Source: Phycisphaerae bacterium
GTDB taxonomy: Bacteria > Planctomycetota > Phycisphaerae > Sedimentisphaerales > UBA12454
Assembly: GCA_041652575.1 (NCBI GenBank)
Contig: JBAZHC010000008.1
Location: 65,968 to 129,967, forward strand
DNA: 64,000 bases
Direction: 5' to 3'
Part shown: positions 58,809 to 64,000 of the stretch, one piece after another
Position numbering within the stretch: position 1 is the stretch's first letter
Layout of the letters: the number at the start of each line of letters is the position of its first letter
The notes under the pieces: model-generated
Seen by the model: only the letters and a program-made list of their open reading frames with translations
Databases searched by the model: none
What the model was told of the DNA's origin: nothing
Made by a program: the position numbers and the translations under genes

Positions 58809-59717
58809 TTAACTCAGCAGTTTCTTCAAAAGTGCTCTCTGGAAGTGCAGGCGGTTTTCGGCTTCATCAAAGACAATCGAATTTTCCGATTCCATAGCCT
58901 CGTCCGTTATCTCGTAGCCGCGATAGGCGGGCAGACAGTGCATAATTTTCGCTTTAGGGGCAAGAGAAAGCAGTTTGGCGTCGATAGCGAATCCCTGAAA
59001 ATCAGAAATTCTCTTTTGCTTTTCATCTTCCTGACCCATACTTATCCATGTATCGGTATAAATAACATCGGCATCCTTAACGGCTTCGGAGGGACTGCTA
59101 ATCTGTACGGTTGTGCCGGGGACAATCTGGTTTGTGCGTGAAATCGATTCGGCGTCAAGTTCATAACCTTTCGGCGAAGCTATAACAATTTTCATTCCTA
59201 ACGCAGCGCAGCCGAAAGCAAGCGAACGCGCAACATTATTTCCATCGCCAATAAAGGCAATCTTAATTCCTTTGAGCTTTCCAAAATGCTCACGAATAGT
59301 CATAATATCCGCCATCGCCTGGCAGGGATGTGACCAGTCGGTAAGAGCGTTTATCACGGGAATCCCGGCAAATTTCGCAAGTTCAATAACTGTTTCATGG
59401 GCAAATGTTCGTGCCATAATGCCGCTGGCGTAACGGTCGAGAACACGAGCCATATCCTTTATAGGTTCGCGTTTTCCGATTCCGCCGATGTCTTCTGGCT
59501 TCACATAAATGGGATTTCCGCCGAGCTGTGCCATAGCAATCTGGAAACTCATCCGCGTACGCAGGCTGGGCTTTTCAAAAAGCATAACCAGACTTTTCCC
59601 GACGAGACAAAGGTCGCGATTGCCATTTTTGTAGTATTTCTTCAGCGTGTCGCTCAAATCGAGAAGCTCGAGCAAATCCTCCGTCGTGCAACTGCTTACA
59701 GATAGAAAATCTTTCAT
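58809..59717 (-). CDS. argF: Ornithine carbamoyltransferase
   Basis: Forms citrulline from ornithine and carbamoyl phosphate. The 302 residues show the carbamoyl phosphate loop FEKPSLRTRMSF (Leu in place of the common Thr in STRTR), the HPCQAMAD motif, and the ornithine-binding HCLPAYRGYEI. It is the third gene in the argB-argD-argF unit on the minus strand, 79 bases after argD. AGGTG precedes the ATG. Confidence 0.95.
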   Translation of the reverse strand: MKDFLSVSSCTTEDLLELLDLSDTLKKYYKNGNRDLCLVGKSLVMLFEKPSLRTRMSFQIAMAQLGGNPIYVKPEDIGGIGKREPIKDMARVLDRYASGIMARTFAHETVIELAKFAGIPVINALTDWSHPCQAMADIMTIREHFGKLKGIKIAFIGDGNNVARSLAFGCAALGMKIVIASPKGYELDAESISRTNQIVPGTTVQISSPSEAVKDADVIYTDTWISMGQEDEKQKRISDFQGFAIDAKLLSLAPKAKIMHCLPAYRGYEITDEAMESENSIVFDEAENRLHFQRALLKKLLS

Positions 59718-59796
59718 CAGACACCTATATTATAAAAAAAAATAAAGGTTATGAACCCCGCCAAAGTGTTGGCTGGGCTAACCACAAACAAATACA

Positions 59797-60975
59797 TTAA
59801 ATATTCTTTAAAACGTTATCGAGAATTTCGACCGCATCGTCAATCTGCTTTGCGGCGACAGTCATCGAAGGCATAAAACGCAGAACGGTATCCTGCGTAC
59901 AATTTATGCGCAGGCCCTTTTCGAGGCATTTGGCGACAATCTGAGCGCCGGGCGATTTAAGCTGAATTCCAATCATAAGGCCTTTGCCGCGAATGTGGTC
60001 TATAACGGCGTGTTTGGTTTTCAAATTGTTGAGCTTATCGAAAGCGTATTGACCTATCTTTATCGCGTTTTCAATAAGATTTTCCTCTTCGATAGCTTCT
60101 ATAACAGCAATGCCGGCCGCACAGGCGAGACAATTTCCGCCGAAAGTGGAAGCGTGGGTGCCCGGGACAAGCGAAGCGGCGACATTCGGCTTTGCCATCA
60201 TCGCGCCAATAGCGACACCGCCGCCGAGCGCCTTGGCGAGCGTAATAATATCGGGGACGACATCGTAATGCTGATAGCCGAACCATTTTCCCGTCCGGCC
60301 CATTCCGGTTTGAACCTCGTCGAGTATCATCACGGCCTGGTTTTTATCGCAAAGCCGACGAATCGCTTTCATATATTCGGCAGTGGCGACGTTTATGCCG
60401 CCTTCGCCCTGAATAGGCTCAATCATCACGGCGGCAACTTCATCGTCAAACGCTTTTTCCATCGCGTCAATATCATTAAACGGCACATAGACAAAGCCGG
60501 GCACTACAGGCTGAAAATTTTCAAATTTTTTCGGCTGAGCCGTGGCGGTCATTGCGCCGAAAGTTCTGCCGTGAAAACTGCCCAGAGTAGTTATATATTT
60601 GTATTTGCCTTTGGGGGTATGGATTCTGGCAAGCTTCAGAGCGGCTTCGTTGGCTTCGGCGCCGCTGTTGCAGAAAAAGGTTTTTCCGCCGAAGGCGCGC
60701 TGGGCCAGTAATTTGGCGAGATTGCCCTGCAGCTCGGTATAAAACGTATTGTCCATATGCAGGAGAGTCTGTGCCTGTTTCTGGATTGCTTTTACAACCT
60801 TCGGATGGCAGTGGCCGATTCCGCTGACCGCCCAGCCGGGGAACATATCGAGAATTTTATTTCCGTCGATATCATATATATAGTTTCCCTGTCCGCGGTC
60901 GATAACCTTCGGCAGGCGGAAATAATTACCTATCACGTATTCATCGAACATTTTAATAACATCATTCGTGGTCAT
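59797..60975 (-). CDS. argD: Acetylornithine aminotransferase
   Basis: PLP-dependent class III aminotransferase in arginine synthesis. The 392 residues include GYIYDIDGNKILDMFPGWAV-like start (GNYIYDIDGNKILDMF), FFCNSGAEANEAALKLAR, PIQGEGG, LDEVQTGMGRTGKW, the PLP lysine in ITLAKALGGG, and THASTFGGNCLACAAG. Lies 16 bases downstream of argB. The same enzyme may serve lysine synthesis. Confidence 0.95.
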   Translation of the reverse strand: MTTNDVIKMFDEYVIGNYFRLPKVIDRGQGNYIYDIDGNKILDMFPGWAVSGIGHCHPKVVKAIQKQAQTLLHMDNTFYTELQGNLAKLLAQRAFGGKTFFCNSGAEANEAALKLARIHTPKGKYKYITTLGSFHGRTFGAMTATAQPKKFENFQPVVPGFVYVPFNDIDAMEKAFDDEVAAVMIEPIQGEGGINVATAEYMKAIRRLCDKNQAVMILDEVQTGMGRTGKWFGYQHYDVVPDIITLAKALGGGVAIGAMMAKPNVAASLVPGTHASTFGGNCLACAAGIAVIEAIEEENLIENAIKIGQYAFDKLNNLKTKHAVIDHIRGKGLMIGIQLKSPGAQIVAKCLEKGLRINCTQDTVLRFMPSMTVAAKQIDDAVEILDNVLKNI

Positions 60976-60991
60976 TTTTGTTTTTCATCCT

Positions 60992-61870
60992 TTACTTTAC
61001 TATCTGAGTTCCGACACCTTCTTCGGTATAGATTTCGAGCAGCAGCGAATGGAGGATTCTGCCGTCGATTATGTGGGCCTTTTTCACGCCGCCGTCAAGG
61101 GCGATAAGACAGGCTTCAACTTTCGGCAGCATACCTTCGTTAATAACTCCGGACTGTATCATCTGCTTTATTTCGGCTTCGGTTGCGCTTGAAACGTTAC
61201 TTTCCGGGTCGCTGACATTTTTTAGAATGCCGTTAGTGTCGCTGACGGATACGAATTTTTCCGCTTGCAGGGCGGCAGCGACTTTTCCGGCAGCACTGTC
61301 GGCATTGACATTGAGCTTTCCGCCGCCACGGTCAATCGCGACGGGCGCTATTACCGGAATCGTTTCATTGGTACAGAGCGTTTTCAACAAAAGGCTGTTG
61401 ACGGTTTTGACTTCGCCGACAAGGCCGAGGTCTATTTTTCTGCCCTGCGGGTCGGCCATACGCAGCGGTTCGGCGAAAAGAACGCAACTGCTGAGCGAGT
61501 GCAGCCCCATCGCATCGCAGCCGAGCTTTTTTATCGTTTCGCAAATGGAAGCGTTTATATCGTGAATAAGCACATGCTCGACAATGGCCATTGTCCGCTC
61601 GTCGGTGTATCGTCTGCCGTTGACCCACTGTGGCGCCAGGCCGGACTCGTTCATCGCCTTTGTTATGGCTTTGCCGCCGCCGTGAATCAGAACAGGTCTG
61701 ATGCCGACAGTAGCCATAAAGACAACATCGGCCAGCAGCTTCTTCTGAAACTCCGGGTCGTCAATAACGCTTCCGCCGAGCTTTACAACGACGATTTTGC
61801 CGCGGAAAAGACGGATATACTCCATCGCCTCGACAAGTGCCTTCGCTTTTTCTATAGCTTTTTTTACCAT
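60992..61870 (-). CDS. argB: Acetylglutamate kinase
   Basis: Phosphorylates N-acetylglutamate, the second step of arginine synthesis. The 292 residues carry VVVKLGGSVIDD (phosphate loop), PVLIHGGGKAIT, the NVNADSAAGKVAAALQAEK segment and GGMLPK-like region written EGMLPKVEACLIAL. The N-terminal helix (AIEKAKALVEAMEYIRLFRG) is of the type found in arginine-inhibited hexameric kinases, so feedback control is likely. The ATG at 61870 has GGAGAAGCA in front. Confidence 0.95.
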   Translation of the reverse strand: MVKKAIEKAKALVEAMEYIRLFRGKIVVVKLGGSVIDDPEFQKKLLADVVFMATVGIRPVLIHGGGKAITKAMNESGLAPQWVNGRRYTDERTMAIVEHVLIHDINASICETIKKLGCDAMGLHSLSSCVLFAEPLRMADPQGRKIDLGLVGEVKTVNSLLLKTLCTNETIPVIAPVAIDRGGGKLNVNADSAAGKVAAALQAEKFVSVSDTNGILKNVSDPESNVSSATEAEIKQMIQSGVINEGMLPKVEACLIALDGGVKKAHIIDGRILHSLLLEIYTEEGVGTQIVK

Positions 61871-61966
61871 TGCTTCTCCGTAAAGATTCCCAATTAAGGA
61901 AACGGACAATTATATAGATTGCAGTCCGAGGGGGTCAAGAAAGATTTGCCTTTTAAAATGAAAAAA

Positions 61967-62040
61967 TAGCCACAAAGGCACTAAGACACTAAAAAAAGAA
62001 TATATATTAAAATTTCGTGCCTTAGTGTCTTAGTGGCTAC
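61967..62040. repeat. CACTAAGACAC-family palindrome next to tRNA-Thr
   Basis: Left arm TAGCCAC-AAAGGCAC-TAAGACAC and right arm, in complement, TAGCCAC-TAAGACAC-TAAGGCAC, around an A/T-rich centre. It lies five bases beyond the 3' end of tRNA-Thr, as the copy at 7254 does for tRNA-Arg. Confidence 0.82.
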
Positions 62041-62045
62041 AAGAA

Positions 62046-62117
62046 AGCCAACGATCGGATTCGAACCGATAACCCCCGGTTTACAAAACCGGAGCTCTAC
62101 CGTTGAGCTACGTTGGC
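62046..62117 (-). tRNA. tRNA-Thr (anticodon TGT)
   Basis: A 72-base cloverleaf on the minus strand with acceptor GCCAACG/CGTTGGC, D stem GCTC/GAGC with a short loop, anticodon stem CCGGT/ACCGG and loop TTTGTAA, and T arm ATCGG-TTCGAAT-CCGAT. CCA is not encoded. Confidence 0.95.
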
Positions 62118-62175
62118 AATAAGACAGAAGAGTCTACAAAACAGCCGGCTTTTTTGCAAGTAAAATCGAAAAAGC

Positions 62176-63570
62176 CTATAATTCAAAGACCTGGCCGGGA
62201 ACGGGAATATGGGCGTTTTTCATGCCTGCTTCGAGCAGCCTCTGGGAGAAAAAGTCCAGCGCGTTCTGCTCGCCATGGACACAGAAAACATGCTCAACGT
62301 GCGATGCACCGCATTTGCCGAAATAGTCGAGCATCTCGAACTCGTCGGCGTGAGCACTTAAGGCGGCAATTTCCTCAACTTCCGCTGTCAGCGGCAAAGC
62401 TGTACCGAAAATTTTGACTTCCTCCTGCTTTTCGGCGATTCTGCGGCCAAGGGTATTTTCGGCCATATAACCGACAATCAATACAATGTTTTTGGGGTCT
62501 GATATATTGTTCTTGAGATGATGAAGTATCCTGCCTGCTTCGCACATTCCTGAAGCGGAAATAATAATCATCGGGCCGGGCTTGTCATTCAAAAATTTTG
62601 ATTCCTCGACACTTTCAGTGTATCGCAGATTTTCAAAATCGAAAGGTTTATGACCGTCAATAAGAAATTCTGCCGCGGCGGCATCCCAGCACTCCCTGTG
62701 CTTTGCGTAAATTGCCGTGGCCGCACTGGACAGAGGCGAATCGACAAAAATAGGCAAAGGACAAATCTTGTCTTCAGTGTATAACTTATTCAGCATATAA
62801 ACAAGATACTGCGTTCGGCCAATACTGAAAGCGGGAATGATGAGCTTGCCTTTGGTTTCGCAGATTTTGTTCACAACCTGCCTGAGAGCCGCTTTTGCGT
62901 CCTCGACGGGCGGATGCCTGCGGTCGCCATAAGTGCTTTCGGTGATTAAATAATCAATGTCCTTAATGACGACAGGGTCCCTGAGAATCGGGATGTCGCG
63001 ACGGCCAATGTCGCCGGTAAACATCAATTTTTTCGTGGTGCCGTTTTCCCTGAAATTTATCTCGGTAAAGGCAGAGCCTAAAATATGGCCGGCATCGTGA
63101 AAAGTTACCTCGACATTATCGAAAAGCTTAAATGGCCTGGAATACGGAACCGGCACAAGATGCGTCATCGCTTTATCGGCATCTTCGGGGGTATATAACG
63201 GCTCGAAAGGTTTTTTACCCTGTTTTGCACGCTTTTTATTGACGTATTCGATATCGTGGACCTGGATGCGGGCACAATCCTGGAACATTATTTTACATAA
63301 ATCGGCGGTGGCTTCGGTGCAGTAAACTTTGCCTTTGTAGCCCCTTTTAATCAGCGTGGGGACATTGCCGCTGTGGTCCATGTGGGCGTGCGAAAGCAGC
63401 ATTACATCGATTTTGTCCGGGTCGACGAGGAAATTACGATTCTTTTCGAAGGCTTCTTTTCTTTTGCCCTGAAACAGGCCGCAATCCAAAAGAATATTTT
63501 TGCCGTTAATCGTAACTATGTGAGCCGAGCCGGTAACTTCGCCCGCGGCCCCGTGAAAAGTCAGTTTCAT
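62176..63570 (-). CDS. MBL-fold beta-CASP metallo-hydrolase (RNA-processing type)
   Basis: About 464 residues. The metallo-beta-lactamase motif HAHMDHSG is at about 61-68, and further ligands are in FHDAGHILGSA, FTGDIGRRDIP and, at the end, SAHADEFEML. The beta-CASP insert starts ESTYGDRRHP and includes PAFSIGRTQYLVY. The C-terminal KH-like or RMMBL region (HVEHVFCVHGEQNALDFFSQRL) is typical of bacterial CPSF73-like RNases. It should act on RNA ends. The ATG at 63570 is chosen, since the extra 15 residues upstream come from repeat sequence. Confidence 0.92.
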   Translation of the reverse strand: MKLTFHGAAGEVTGSAHIVTINGKNILLDCGLFQGKRKEAFEKNRNFLVDPDKIDVMLLSHAHMDHSGNVPTLIKRGYKGKVYCTEATADLCKIMFQDCARIQVHDIEYVNKKRAKQGKKPFEPLYTPEDADKAMTHLVPVPYSRPFKLFDNVEVTFHDAGHILGSAFTEINFRENGTTKKLMFTGDIGRRDIPILRDPVVIKDIDYLITESTYGDRRHPPVEDAKAALRQVVNKICETKGKLIIPAFSIGRTQYLVYMLNKLYTEDKICPLPIFVDSPLSSAATAIYAKHRECWDAAAAEFLIDGHKPFDFENLRYTESVEESKFLNDKPGPMIIISASGMCEAGRILHHLKNNISDPKNIVLIVGYMAENTLGRRIAEKQEEVKIFGTALPLTAEVEEIAALSAHADEFEMLDYFGKCGASHVEHVFCVHGEQNALDFFSQRLLEAGMKNAHIPVPGQVFEL

Positions 63571-64000
63571 AGTTTGCCTTAAAAAAATTAACCACAAATT
63601 AACACGAATATACACTAATTATACTAACAGAAAGGAGGTAAAGAGGCAAGGAGATAAGAAAACACGCCAATCGGTTGCGGTCCTTACAGGATTAAAATTG
63701 CGAGGCTCGTTACGGCTGTCGTGTTTCGGTTGCGGTATAACCCGCGTGGGCTGAAGCCTACCCTACAAATTAATAATATATCGCTATTATAGCAAAAAAG
63801 AGGCAAGGGGATTGAAAATTGAAGATTTAAGATTGAAGATTTTTAGAACCGCCAAAGGCGGAATACTTAATCGCGGATAAGCTATGAAACCGGAGCCTCC
63901 AAGCTCGGTTATAATACGGGATCGTTATTCAACGTCCCAAAAATTTAACGCGTTCCCGCTTGTTGCGGCTCGCAATAACCTTTTTGCAATGGAGGCTCGT
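63571..64000. other. Gene-free end of the window with repeats
   Basis: From left to right: an ATTAACCACAAATTAACACG word (63588-63610, complement of the 53528 copy), a purine-rich AAAGGAGGTAAAGAGGCAAG word (63631-63650), a CGCGTGGGCTGAAGCCTACC word (63743-63762), a TTGAAGATTTTTAGAACCGCC word with a CCGCC/GGCGG hairpin (to 63862), and a palindromic element bounded by GAGCCTCCA (63893-63901) and TGGAGGCTC (63990-63998). No gene is seen. Confidence 0.65.

Overview
The window looks like chromosome of an uncultured Planctomycetota bacterium, most likely from the Phycisphaerae/Sedimentisphaerales side. The clues are two PEP-CTERM proteins, a BlaI plus giant M56 sensor pair, an HNH-AP2 endonuclease, a DUF2961/GH172 protein, lipid A/LPS-export genes, a moderate GC content by eye, and intergenic gaps packed with short dispersed repeats. 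The taxonomic call is an inference from gene content.

Layout. 0-7 kb: end of a large glycan-related protein, a lipoprotein, exonuclease III, RluB, an MscS-like helix protein, a membrane coiled-coil protein with a BRCT-like end, NnrE, SurE and an ACT protein. 7-17 kb: tRNA-Arg, phosphotransacetylase, a LigD-type phosphoesterase, the electron-bifurcating NfnAB pair, HU, a cold-shock protein, an HNH protein, AzoR, DAHP synthase, NnrD and a secreted pectinesterase. 17-24.9 kb: a small segment flanked by copies of the tsaD 3' end, then TsaD, PilZ, DUF362, M20 and GH172 proteins, and dnaA with DnaA-box-like sites upstream. 24.9-34.8 kb: translation and envelope housekeeping (rsmB-fmt-def-lptB, parvulin, TPR, ribH-nusB-parA-rsmE). 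34.8-43 kb: a probable lipid A/outer-membrane glycan cluster (GT39, GT2, YdjC-type deacetylase, two LptF/G permeases) and an aminotransferase. 43-54.5 kb: accessory region with the M56/BlaI pair, a possible structured RNA, PEP-CTERM genes, HNH-AP2, a methyltransferase, a trypsin-like protease and almost 1 kb of nested palindromes. 54.5-64 kb: topA, a small membrane protein, rdgB, a GxxExxY cassette, argF-argD-argB, tRNA-Thr and a beta-CASP metallo-hydrolase.

The most unusual theme is the repeat ecology. At least five word families fill the intergenic spaces: CACAGAG-type, CACTAAGACAC-type, CCTTCGACAGGCTCAGG-type, TTCGTGTTAATTCGTGG-type and ATTCCCGC palindromes. Two families have entered reading frames in rdgB and the M56 gene, and the blaI tail runs into a third copy. 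One family provides perfect 22-bp inverted termini around a GxxExxY gene, whose protein resembles PD-(D/E)XK nucleases. This 449-bp unit is the best candidate for an undescribed mobile system. Both tRNA genes are followed within about six bases by another family.
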